Source: Mycobacterium sp. (GTDB taxonomy: Bacteria; Actinomycetota; Actinomycetes; Mycobacteriales; Mycobacteriaceae). From it: 41,696 nt of DNA. The translations under genes were made by a program, and so were the position numbers. The stretch spans positions 1-41,696 of the forward strand of contig JAOPVX010000033.1 in assembly GCA_025965975.1 (NCBI GenBank). The letters run 5' to 3'. The notes beneath the pieces are model-generated. The model was not told the DNA's origin. It ran no database searches and saw only the letters and a program-made list of their open reading frames with translations. Numbering within the stretch: position 1 is the stretch's first letter; each line of letters begins with the position of its first letter. Below, one piece after another: positions 9,385 to 17,510 of this stretch.

Positions 9385-10343
9385 GCCTGCGGATCGGGGT
9401 GCTCGGCGCGTCGCGGATCGCCGAACTCGCCATCGTCGGCCCAGCGCACGAGCTGGGCCACCGGCTGGTCGCCGTCGCGGCACGTGACCGGCAGCGGGCG
9501 CAGTTGTTCGCCGAAAAGCACGGCGTTGAGCGCGTTTTGGCATCCTACGACGAAGTGGTCAATGATCCCGACGTCGACGTCGTGTACAACCCGCTGGCCA
9601 ATGCGTTGCACGCGCCGTGGAATCTGGCTGCCGTCGCGGCGGGTAAGCCGGTGCTGACCGAGAAGCCATTCGCGCGCGACCGCGCGGAAGCGCAGCGGGT
9701 CGCTGCCGCGGCCGACGCCGCGGGAATCACCGTGATGGAGGGGTTCCACTACCTGTTTCATCCGGTAACCCGCCGCGCACTGGAACTAGCCGGCGACGGC
9801 ACGCTCGGTGAGCTGGTTCACGTCGAGGTGCGGATGGCGATGCCGGCGCCGGAGGACGGCGACCCGCGATGGTCGCTGGAGCTGGCGGGCGGCGCACTGA
9901 TGGATCTGGGCTGCTACGGCCTTCACGTCATGCGGCGCCTTGGCCATCCGTCGATCGTGCACGCCCACGCCGAGCAGCGCAGCCAGGGTGTCGACGCGTG
10001 GTGCGACGTCGATCTCGCTTTTCCGGGCGGGGCGACAGGACTGAGTGCGAATTCGATGGTCGCCGACGACTACATGTTCACGCTTCGCATCGTTGGCACG
10101 CGCGGAGATGTGTTGGTGCACAACTTCATTAAGCCCCACGATGACGACCGGCTGACCATCAACACGCCGGAAGGCACCACGGTCGAGCGGCTGGGCACCC
10201 GGGCGTCCTACACCTACCAACTCGAAGCGTTCGCCGCCCATGTGCAGCACGGCGCACCGCTACCGCTCGACCCCGCCGACGCGGTGGAGAACATGGCGTA
10301 TGTCGACGCCGCGTACCGTGCGGCGGGCATGGTTCCGCGCTAG
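9381..10343 (+). CDS. Gfo/Idh/MocA family oxidoreductase
   Basis: Second dehydrogenase of the operon, 320 residues. ATG 9381 overlaps the upstream stop by 4 bp; the longer frame from 9348 would invade that gene. The Rossmann motif IGVLGASRIA is at residues 5-14, NPLANALHAPW at 70-80 and the EKP motif at 94-96; GGALMDLGCYGLHVMR holds the substrate-site residues. The PLANALHAPW pattern is typical of the glucose-fructose-oxidoreductase / dihydrodiol-dehydrogenase branch rather than true IolG. The proposed role is oxidation or reduction of the sugar handled by the preceding three genes. It ends the operon, converging on degraded genes. Confidence 0.83.
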   Translation: MSLRIGVLGASRIAELAIVGPAHELGHRLVAVAARDRQRAQLFAEKHGVERVLASYDEVVNDPDVDVVYNPLANALHAPWNLAAVAAGKPVLTEKPFARDRAEAQRVAAAADAAGITVMEGFHYLFHPVTRRALELAGDGTLGELVHVEVRMAMPAPEDGDPRWSLELAGGALMDLGCYGLHVMRRLGHPSIVHAHAEQRSQGVDAWCDVDLAFPGGATGLSANSMVADDYMFTLRIVGTRGDVLVHNFIKPHDDDRLTINTPEGTTVERLGTRASYTYQLEAFAAHVQHGAPLPLDPADAVENMAYVDAAYRAAGMVPR

Positions 10344-10344
10344 A

Positions 10345-10565
10345 CCGCCGTCGCGCCATTGAGGCGACGCGGCGGGCTCCTCGAGCAGCTTGTTGCAACT
10401 GCGTTCGGCAACCGCAGCGATGGTCTTGGACGGATTTCGCCCGATGGCCCTTGGAATCACGGACCCGTCGATCACAAACAGATTGTCGTAACCGAACACC
10501 TCGCCCATGTGGTTGGTGATCCCGGCGCCCGCCGCGGCCGCCATGTTGCACCCGCCGAGCGGATG
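10345..10565 (-). pseudogene. GMC oxidoreductase C-terminal remnant
   Basis: Reading the minus strand from 10565 gives HPLGGCNMAAAA followed by GITNHMGEVFG, LFVIDGSVIPRAIG and NPSKTIAAVAERS. This is the classic C-terminal block of GMC flavoprotein oxidases/dehydrogenases (cholesterol-oxidase-like class), including the His of HPLGG and the Asn of NP. Only about 75 residues survive: the FAD-binding N-terminus is missing and the normal stop is lost, the frame running into the neighbouring gene. It begins exactly where the LuxR remnant ends, so a deletion has joined two unrelated genes. Confidence 0.7.
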
Positions 10566-11392
10566 AGTCCGCCCACCTCGGCGGCATCTACGGCGTCCTC
10601 GGCGGCAAGCTCACACAGCACGTCGACATCGAGTGGCTCACACAGCGCCAACGGTTTCAGAGCATTGACGGCGTCGCCGACCTGGTCGAGGCGGTCTTCG
10701 AGCAACTCGGCCAGCCCAGACGGGACGGCCGCGAGGCCGCGCAGCTGCCAGACCCCGTCAACTTCGGTAGCGTTCCTGCGTCGAGTGCGCCCTCGACCAT
10801 GTGGCGTAGAAACAGCGGATTACCGCCGGACGCATCCCACATGACGTCGGCGGACAGGCCCTCCAGCGTTCCGCCCAGAACGGATTCGATCAGTGTGATG
10901 CTCTGCTGCTTCGTGAACGGCATGAGGTCAACTCGCTGCAGATAATTGTCCTTCCACAACGCCGTGACGGCATCGGGTACCGGTTCACCGTTGCGGACCG
11001 TGGCCACGATCTGTCCGGCACCTTCGACGGCGATCTGGTGTAGCAGCGTCGAGGACAGGGGTCGAGCAGGTGCGCATCGTCAACACCGATGACGGTGTCG
11101 GGACCGGCGAGAATCGACTCGCGCGTGGCGGCGAGAAGGGCGACGGGTCACGGGAGCCTGTCGTCGGGACCCGGTGGGCGAAAACGCCGAGCGGGATGCT
11201 GCGCGAGGACTCGGTGCAGCCGACCCAATTGACGTCCGAACGCAGCGTTGCGGTAACCGCGCGCGCCAGAGTGGATTTGCCGACGCCGGCCGCGCCGGTC
11301 AGCACGACACCGCCGCCTGTGCCGCCCGTCAACGTCGAACGAACCGAGTCGAACTCCGCTGGGCGTTCCAGCAACTGCCACCGGTTAGCCAT
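10566..11392 (-). pseudogene. Degraded LuxR/LAL-family regulator (ATPase part only)
   Basis: The gene starts with ATG at 11392 (MANRWQLLERPAEF). It has a Walker A motif TGAAGVGKSTLA and, after a frame change, a Walker B-like VIGVDDAHLLDP, then IVATVRNGEPVPDAV, WDASGGNPLFLRHMVEGA and LAELLEDRLDQVGDAV. This is the STAND ATPase order of large LuxR (LAL) activators. At least three frame changes are needed, near 11150, 11058 (GACCCCTGTCC, where one base seems lost) and 10762. The remaining ATPase and the C-terminal HTH are gone, replaced by the GMC remnant. Non-functional unless sequencing errors explain the shifts, which would not restore the missing C-terminus. Confidence 0.75.
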
Positions 11393-11509
11393 GTCCTCAG
11401 AGTGCAAATGCCCACGTCGCGTATCTCGTCGCGAACGCGATCCCCGAAATACGGCGGTTTTGACGGGCATGATCGCTTGGTGGCGCCAGCATCGCTTGAC
11501 TGCCCGCGG

Positions 11510-12631
11510 CTAGGCCGGCAGCTGGGCTACGTCGGTCGGTTCCATTCTGGGGACGTGGTTCACTCGGTGCCGAAAGTCGCTCGACGCGTCGTACACCAGC
11601 TTCTTAAGTCGATTGATCGAGCCGAGGGGCCGGTGCGCCGCCAATCCGCACCACGAGTTGTACGACAACACATCATCACCGAATCTGCGTCGCTCGGGGG
11701 TGTCGGGGTCTTGGACGGGAAACGTTATCTTGGCGACTGGAACATGCGGGGAGTCTTTCTCCGGCCACGGGACGGTGGCATCCTCGATGGGCATTTTCGT
11801 CAGGTCAGTGCATAGCTGCACCTTTAGTTCGTATTCGGCGCTGTTGGTGCGGAACAACTCAACGACCATGTCGCGGAACGCATCCTTGCCCGCGCCTGCG
11901 GGAACCGGCTGACCGGCTAATACCTTGACGGACTTCGATAGCGGTGTGTAACAGACCTTGGCGACGTAGTCGCCCCACCGCAACGGAGCCGAGGAGTAGA
12001 ACGCCAAGCCAAGGATGTGGGTGTTGGCTTCGCTGAACAGTTCCAAGGCCACTGGGAGGGACTTATGGACGCGCTTGAGCACGGCCTGGACCGCGCCGAG
12101 CGCGGTGCCGGTCAGGATCATCGCCCGGTCGGGCATGCGAGCCAACAGCCACGCCACCGGCATGCCGCGCTTCAGATAGGCATATGCGTCGGGAAACGGA
12201 AATTCCCGATGCGTGACCAGAATGAAGTCTTGTGTCGTCGCTTTGTCGTCGGGCAGCGAGCGCTTGCCGTCCACGCCGAGCACCTTGATGGCCAGGCCGC
12301 GCACCCCGCGGCATTGGTCACTGCGCAGCGCTCCCGACGTGCTGGACAGTCTGGCGATGACCGGGTATGTCGCCGGTGTCGCGAACAGGCCCTGCCGGTA
12401 GGGCTCTGGCAGATCGGGATAAATGGTGAGCTCCCCGCGCAGGATGCCGTGGCTCTTGGCGTGGGCATCGCGGATGCCGTGCTTGTACTTCTTGAACGCC
12501 CACACGTTGTTGCCGTGCAGTGCGTCGGCGATCTTCTTGACGAGCTGATCCTCGTCGGGCCGAGGCTGCTCCAGATCGTCGCGGTAGACGACGTATGCCG
12601 GCGTAGCAGGAGGGTCAACGGTATCGGTCAT
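11510..12631 (-). CDS. Catalase-related haem protein (organic hydroperoxide-metabolising class)
   Basis: A 373-residue member of the catalase-like haem fold, much shorter than true catalases. Distal haem residues sit in RDAHAKSHGILRGELTI (His57 replaces catalase VHAKG); ARLSSTSG and RGVRGLAIKVLG match the catalase core; the catalase Asn segment is replaced by TTQDFILV. The proximal region reads LSYNSWCGLAAHRPLGSINR (Tyr324 the likely haem ligand). Relatives include mycobacterial catalase-related peroxidases and coral allene oxide synthase, which act on fatty-acid hydroperoxides. It lies 130 bp downstream of an alpha-dioxygenase-like gene on the same strand, which makes a fatty hydroperoxide substrate likely (inference). 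GAAGGAA precedes ATG 12631. Confidence 0.82.
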   Translation of the reverse strand: MTDTVDPPATPAYVVYRDDLEQPRPDEDQLVKKIADALHGNNVWAFKKYKHGIRDAHAKSHGILRGELTIYPDLPEPYRQGLFATPATYPVIARLSSTSGALRSDQCRGVRGLAIKVLGVDGKRSLPDDKATTQDFILVTHREFPFPDAYAYLKRGMPVAWLLARMPDRAMILTGTALGAVQAVLKRVHKSLPVALELFSEANTHILGLAFYSSAPLRWGDYVAKVCYTPLSKSVKVLAGQPVPAGAGKDAFRDMVVELFRTNSAEYELKVQLCTDLTKMPIEDATVPWPEKDSPHVPVAKITFPVQDPDTPERRRFGDDVLSYNSWCGLAAHRPLGSINRLKKLVYDASSDFRHRVNHVPRMEPTDVAQLPA

Positions 12632-12761
12632 GTAGATGAGTTCCTTCCGAGCGAAGGCGGCTGCGTAGTTGCGTTTTCGACCATGCCCCGTAGGGTCCTG
12701 TGCGGCATGCGTAGTGCACTACTCGAAACTGCGTCGGATGCGCGGCGCGCCGACTGCGCGC

Positions 12762-14582
12762 TCACGTCGGGTTAGCCCGCGCCGAGTTCCACGGCGCGAA
12801 CGGGTTGGCGACGCCGCGCAGCGCCGGTTCAAGGGACGGGAAGTGACGTAACAACACGGTGCGCATCGTGTTGTTCTTGACCCACTCAACCCCGCCCGGT
12901 GTGTAGACCTCCGGACAAAAATCGGTGGTGAAGAAGCGATCGCTTTCCAGCCGTCGTGATGCCATGAGGATGAACACCCGAAACGCGGTGTCGCTGAACC
13001 CGAATCCTGCCGGCTTGGCTTCGGCGTACAACCCGACCATCAGGTCAACGCGCTCGATATCGCCGTAGATCTGCCGCAACTCCGCCGCGCACGACGGATT
13101 GTCGGTCAGATCCTCAAACGATGAGGCCGGTTTCAAGCGCAACAGCCGGCGGAACTCGTTGTAGCGGGGAACACCCCGTTCGCGTATCCGCAATATGTCG
13201 ATCGCGCCGAGGTCGACAAGTTCCCCGTCAGCCTTGGTGAAGTGCTGCAGGTGGCGCGGATAGTTGTGCAGCGTGAGCGCGCCGGGATGCGCGCGGCCGA
13301 ACGAGTAGATGATGTCGTCCATCGATAGTTCGGACAGGCGCTGGCGGACCTCGAACACGGTCAGATCCGGCAGCTCGTGGCGGGCCAGTTCGGAGTCATC
13401 GTCGACCGAGCGGAAAATGAATTCGTCGGGGATCAGTGGATGCATCCGGTAGACCGCGACGAACTCCTCGGTCAGTGAATACGGGATACCATGCAGTTCG
13501 GTCGGCGATCCAGGGATGCCGCCCAGCAGCGTATTGGTGCCGAAACGGCCGAAGCGTTGGGCGAACCGTTCCCCCAGGACACCGAACCAGTTCGCACGCA
13601 ACGCGAACACGGTCGTTGGGTGGGCGATGATCGCCGGTGTCCAGTCGACGGTGTGAATCTTGGCTATCAACGCCGCATTGACCAGCCGTGCTTTGTCGTA
13701 CAGCTCCTGGTCGGTCATCGAGGGGTATTCGGCCTCGAGCCTTGCGCATATCGAGTTGTGCTCGCGCATGAACAACGAATGCAAGATCGCCAGACCGATC
13801 CAGAAGTTGCCCGCCGCGCCGTGCAGGTCGACATACTGCGCGGCCGCCTCGGGCGGCAGCCCGAGGCCATCGATCAGCAGGCGCCCCCGCGGACCGCGGA
13901 TTGCATTCGCGAAACCCGGTGAGCTTCCATAGATTTGGGAGGCGTCCCACCAATGGCTGTCTTGCGTCACGAACGTGGGTGGACCCCAGCCGTCGGGGGC
14001 GGGGTCCGGCGCGGTCCGCTTGATCACCATGTCCTCGGGGGCGGAGTCGGGCTTGGCCCGCTTGACTGCCAGGTCCTGATCTGGCCATGGGTCATCGGGC
14101 TGCAGCGGAATTCGCCACGGTTGGTCATCGGTGAAGCCGTGGCTTACCCAGTCATGGACCTCGAACTGGATCCACGCCGCGGCGAGCACGTTTAGCGTGG
14201 TGGCCGGCTGGAATTGATCGCGAGTGAGCAGCCGCCGGCTGATCAACCGCGGATTTGGTTCAAGGAGTGCAACCGGTTCCTCGGGATAGGTGTGCGTCAG
14301 CGGGACGTTTCGGCCGAATCGGCTTCCGACCGCACCCATCAGCGGATCGCTCAGATTGTTCTGGCAGCCGGTCAGCGTGCGGGCGGACAGCCCCGCTGCG
14401 GTGACGAGATGATCGCGCATCGACGCGTCGCGGCCGGTGTCATACAGATTCTTTGACCGCAGCTGTTCTCGAAGGCCGATCAGTACCGGTATCGCCAATA
14501 CGGTGGGCAACCGTGGCCAACCGATGATGCGGTCCACGCCTTCGGCAAGCCGCGCAGCGAGTCGCGTGAAGGCATTGCTCAT
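12762..14582 (-). CDS. Fatty-acid alpha-dioxygenase-like haem peroxidase (cyclooxygenase superfamily)
   Basis: A 606-residue animal-type haem peroxidase. The distal haem motif QFEVHDWVSHG gives His143. KIHTVDWTPAI and ANWFGVLGERF precede PYSLTEEFVAVYRMHPLIPD, where Tyr378 lies three residues before proximal His381 (YRMH, equivalent to YHWH in cyclooxygenases). The PYSLTEEF-VYRMH block is the signature of plant-type alpha-dioxygenases, which add O2 to the alpha carbon of fatty acids, giving 2-hydroperoxy acids that shorten to aldehydes. ATG 14582 is chosen; the frame opens at a TTG at 14639 without a ribosome site. No signal peptide is evident. Probably co-transcribed with the catalase-related gene downstream. 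Confidence 0.85.
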   Translation of the reverse strand: MSNAFTRLAARLAEGVDRIIGWPRLPTVLAIPVLIGLREQLRSKNLYDTGRDASMRDHLVTAAGLSARTLTGCQNNLSDPLMGAVGSRFGRNVPLTHTYPEEPVALLEPNPRLISRRLLTRDQFQPATTLNVLAAAWIQFEVHDWVSHGFTDDQPWRIPLQPDDPWPDQDLAVKRAKPDSAPEDMVIKRTAPDPAPDGWGPPTFVTQDSHWWDASQIYGSSPGFANAIRGPRGRLLIDGLGLPPEAAAQYVDLHGAAGNFWIGLAILHSLFMREHNSICARLEAEYPSMTDQELYDKARLVNAALIAKIHTVDWTPAIIAHPTTVFALRANWFGVLGERFAQRFGRFGTNTLLGGIPGSPTELHGIPYSLTEEFVAVYRMHPLIPDEFIFRSVDDDSELARHELPDLTVFEVRQRLSELSMDDIIYSFGRAHPGALTLHNYPRHLQHFTKADGELVDLGAIDILRIRERGVPRYNEFRRLLRLKPASSFEDLTDNPSCAAELRQIYGDIERVDLMVGLYAEAKPAGFGFSDTAFRVFILMASRRLESDRFFTTDFCPEVYTPGGVEWVKNNTMRTVLLRHFPSLEPALRGVANPFAPWNSARANPT

Positions 14583-14673
14583 GGCCACATCGTTCGACGG
14601 TTTTTGCAGGCCGATGGCGCAGTGTCGGCAGTTGCACAATTGGCTCGCGGCGGCGCGCCGCTAGATGGCGGTT

Positions 14674-14973
14674 TCATACGGACCCTCCCCGGTTGAGCCC
14701 CGTATTCGAATCGTGTAACTCGGCGGCAACGACGATGACGATTGCCACACCGATGATCTTTGCAGCAGTCACTGCCCGATGGGTCAGTATCGCGCCGATT
14801 TCGTTAATTCGCAGTCCGTTTGCCTCACCGTGCCAGTCGAACCATGCGATCCCGGAGGTAGCTATCTGCGAGGTGTCATTATGAGCACGCAGGCACGACC
14901 CAATTAGCTCGACACTCCCGAAGCGCAACGACGAGGTTGAGTCCGGCCGATCGGTGGACCGATACATGCGCAC
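14674..14973 (-). CDS. Small hypothetical protein with one membrane segment (uncertain)
   Basis: A 99-codon frame opening with GTG 14973, with an internal ATG two codons later. It ends in GLRINEIGAILTHRAVTAAK then IIGVAIVIVVAAEL, a plausible transmembrane helix. It lies 91 bp upstream of the alpha-dioxygenase gene on the same strand. Codon use is only weakly GC-biased and no family was recognised, so this may be chance. Confidence 0.25.
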   Translation of the reverse strand: MRMYRSTDRPDSTSSLRFGSVELIGSCLRAHNDTSQIATSGIAWFDWHGEANGLRINEIGAILTHRAVTAAKIIGVAIVIVVAAELHDSNTGLNRGGSV

Positions 14974-15606
14974 TGCGATGGGTTTCGACGCTCGAATTCA
15001 GCGCGGCTCGGGCCGGCCGAGGCGGCTGATGACACAATTGTTTTCTAATGAACTGCAACGTCTTTCGCAAGGAACCGAGGGTGCATTCGCTGAGGATGAC
15101 CACGGCTCGACGACGCCGGGCGGCACGATCGGCCGCTCTGGCGACGCTATGCCGCCGCTGCTAGGGCGCGCTGACCTCGGACAGCAGCATCTCGATCCGC
15201 GCCATTCCGTCGTCAGCACCGCGACGCTCGAACATCCGAAGGAGAGGCCGCGGTGGTCGTGGCCTATCCCGCGCGCAACGCTGTTTACGTCGGCACTACC
15301 GGCGATGCCGGGCTAACCGTGATTCCGCTGTAGCGGTCGCCGACGCCCCTGACGCGCGTCGCGCTGCGGGCGTCGCCGGTCGCTCTCGGGGGCCGCGCGG
15401 CGTTCGTGCCACCGTAGCCGCAGGAGCAACAGGTGACGGTGCGCCCGGAACCCCACCGACAGCGGGTCACGCCAGACCGGCGTGTGAGCCTTGGGTTCAG
15501 GTTCTGCGTGCACGAGTCCATTGTGCCGTCTCGGCGAGACGCGGGCCGGGTTGCCATGCTGCCGACCAGGTGAACGGTCGCATAACGTTTGTGACGAGCT
15601 AGGCCG
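14974..15606. other. Stretch without a confident gene
   Basis: No supported gene other than the doubtful short ORF listed at 15313-15513. On the plus strand near 15252-15332 a fragment reads VVVAYPARNAVYVGTTGDAG before a stop; this could be the tail of a lost exported protein, but nothing upstream stays in frame. Confidence 0.4.
15313..15513 (-). CDS. Possible small basic protein (uncertain)
   Basis: A 66-codon frame from GTG 15513. It starts VHAEPEPKAHTPVWRDPLSV and continues into an Arg-rich tail (HLLLLRLRWHERRAAPES). Third-position GC is high, as in real mycobacterial genes, but there is no clear ribosome site and the family was not recognised. Confidence 0.28.
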   Translation of the reverse strand: MHAEPEPKAHTPVWRDPLSVGFRAHRHLLLLRLRWHERRAAPESDRRRPQRDARQGRRRPLQRNHG

Positions 15607-16431
15607 CTATGCGCCTTTACCGCGCAATTCGTGCGAAAGCGCCTCCAGTTCGTCGCCGCCTGCCATCTCCTGCGTCAGGTGCTCGAGCGTGATGTCGTCA
15701 TACGTGCAGTCCAGCTTTTGCTGACCGCGGTTGAGCAGCACGAAGTGATCGCCGACCATGTGCGCGTGGTGCGGGTTGTGCGTGATGAACACCACACCGA
15801 AGCCGGCTTCCTTGGCCGCGGTGATGTACTTCAGCACCACGCCGGACTGCTTGACGCCGAGCGCGGCGGTGGGCTCGTCGAGGATCAGCACCCGCGCCCC
15901 GAAGAACACCGCCCGCGCGATCGCCACGCATTGACGTTGGCCGCCGGACAGCGAGCCGATCGCCACATCGACGTCGGGCAGATCGATGCCCATCTTCGAT
16001 AGCTCCGTCAGCGTGGTGGCCCGCATCGCGTTGGCGTCCAACGGCCATGGGAAGCGCTTCTGCCGGATCTCCTGGCCCAGGAAAAAGTTGCGCCACACCG
16101 GCATCAGGGGGACCACGGCGAGGTTCTGATACACCGTCGCGATGCCCTTGGCCAGTGCCTCTTTCGGCGAATTGAACTTCGTCGGGTCGCCGTCGACCAG
16201 CAGTTCACCATCGGTCTGCTGGTGCAGACCGGAGATGATCTTGATCAGCGTCGACTTGCCTGCGCCGTTGTCGCCGAGGATCCCGGTCACCTCGCCGGCG
16301 TGCACCCGAAGCGAAATATCCTTCAAAGCAGTGATATTCCCGTAGGACTTGCCGACATTCTTCATCTCGACCAACGGCACCTTGCCTCCGGACGGGGCGT
16401 CATGCACGGGTCGATCCACAGTTACGGTCAT
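15607..16431 (-). CDS. Ribose/inositol-type (CUT2) ABC transporter, ATP-binding protein
   Basis: Cytoplasmic ATPase of a sugar importer, 274 residues. Walker A GDNGAGKST is at residues 53-61; signature SLSGGQRQCVAIARA, Walker B VLILDEPTAALG and the switch His in FITHN follow. It has a single ATPase domain, like FrcA-type proteins, whereas RbsA-type relatives are double-length. It follows the permease gene by 3 bp in the order binding protein, permease, ATPase. Proximity to the iol genes and a shared operator point to inositol or another cyclitol as cargo. Confidence 0.93.
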   Translation of the reverse strand: MTVTVDRPVHDAPSGGKVPLVEMKNVGKSYGNITALKDISLRVHAGEVTGILGDNGAGKSTLIKIISGLHQQTDGELLVDGDPTKFNSPKEALAKGIATVYQNLAVVPLMPVWRNFFLGQEIRQKRFPWPLDANAMRATTLTELSKMGIDLPDVDVAIGSLSGGQRQCVAIARAVFFGARVLILDEPTAALGVKQSGVVLKYITAAKEAGFGVVFITHNPHHAHMVGDHFVLLNRGQQKLDCTYDDITLEHLTQEMAGGDELEALSHELRGKGA

Positions 16432-16434
16432 GGG

Positions 16435-17493
16435 TCACTTCTTCGCGGCGTAGTTACGGAAGGCGTTGTTGGCGATCACCGCGAACAGCAGCATCACGCC
16501 CATGAAGAACTTGAACCAGTCGGGATTCCAGCCGGCATACACGATGCCCTGTTGCACCATGCCGAAGATAAACGCGCCGATCGCGGCGCCGATCGCGGTG
16601 CCGTATCCGCCGGTCAGCAAGCAGCCGCCGATCACCGCGGCGATGATGTAGATGAACTCGTTGCCGACGCCCTGGCCGGACTGCACCGTGTTGAACGCGA
16701 ATAGCAGATGCATGCCGGCGAACCAGGCGCAGAAGCCGACGAACATGAATAGCCCGATCTTCACTGCCGTCACCGGCACACCGACCGCACGGGCACTGTC
16801 CTGGTCGCCGCCGACGGCGAAGATCCAATTGCCGATCTTGGTTTTGAACAGCACGTAGGTCGCGACGGCGGTGAACAGCAGCCACCACAGCACGGTGATG
16901 CGGACGCTGACACTGCCGATGGCGAACGACGACGAGAAGACCGCCTTGGCAGAATCCCAACCCTGCATGTCCGACACACTTTGGGTGGCCACCTGCCCCG
17001 AAATCAGCTTGGTCACAGCGAGGTTGATACCGGTGAGCATCAATAATGTGCCCAACGTGATGAGGAAGCTTGGGATCTTCGTCTTCATCACGAGGTAGCC
17101 GTTGAGGAAGCCGACGCTCAGCGCCAGGATCAGCGCCAGTCCCGCTCCCACCCACAGGTTCAAGTGCAGGTTGTACGCCAGCATCGATGCGGCCAGCGAA
17201 CTGAACGTCACGGCCACACCGGATGACAAGTCGAACTCACCGCCGATCATCAGGAGTGCCACGGCACAGGCCATGATCCCGATGGTCGACGACGCGTAGA
17301 GCACGGTGGCCAGAGCCTCGGGGCTGCGGAACGGCGGTGCCACGACCAAGAAGAATATGAAAATTGCGACCGCGCCGATCAGCGCACCCGTCTCCGGCCG
17401 AATCAGCAAGCGCTGAACACGGTTTCGCTCCTTGACCCGTTCATCGCGGACGACCTTGTGTTTGGTCAGATCCAGATCTGCTTGAGTAGACAT
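16435..17493 (-). CDS. Ribose/inositol-type ABC transporter permease
   Basis: Membrane channel subunit of 352 residues with about ten hydrophobic segments. These include IGAVAIFIFFLVVAPPF, IGIMACAVALLMIGGEFDLS and FLITLGTLLMLTGINLAVTK; the GGEFDLSSG and AVGVPV segments are typical of RbsC-like permeases. ATG 17493 is chosen because GAGAGGAACC precedes it; the longer open frame to 17688 overlaps the binding-protein gene in nonsense sequence. Middle gene of the three-gene transporter operon. Confidence 0.92.
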   Translation of the reverse strand: MSTQADLDLTKHKVVRDERVKERNRVQRLLIRPETGALIGAVAIFIFFLVVAPPFRSPEALATVLYASSTIGIMACAVALLMIGGEFDLSSGVAVTFSSLAASMLAYNLHLNLWVGAGLALILALSVGFLNGYLVMKTKIPSFLITLGTLLMLTGINLAVTKLISGQVATQSVSDMQGWDSAKAVFSSSFAIGSVSVRITVLWWLLFTAVATYVLFKTKIGNWIFAVGGDQDSARAVGVPVTAVKIGLFMFVGFCAWFAGMHLLFAFNTVQSGQGVGNEFIYIIAAVIGGCLLTGGYGTAIGAAIGAFIFGMVQQGIVYAGWNPDWFKFFMGVMLLFAVIANNAFRNYAAKK

Positions 17494-17510
17494 GGTTCCT
17501 CTCTCCCGGC

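Noticed and set aside
14954-15316. A 120-codon plus-strand open frame in the gap before the transporter.
   Set aside because: No ribosome site, poor composition and no recognisable domain; treated as non-coding.
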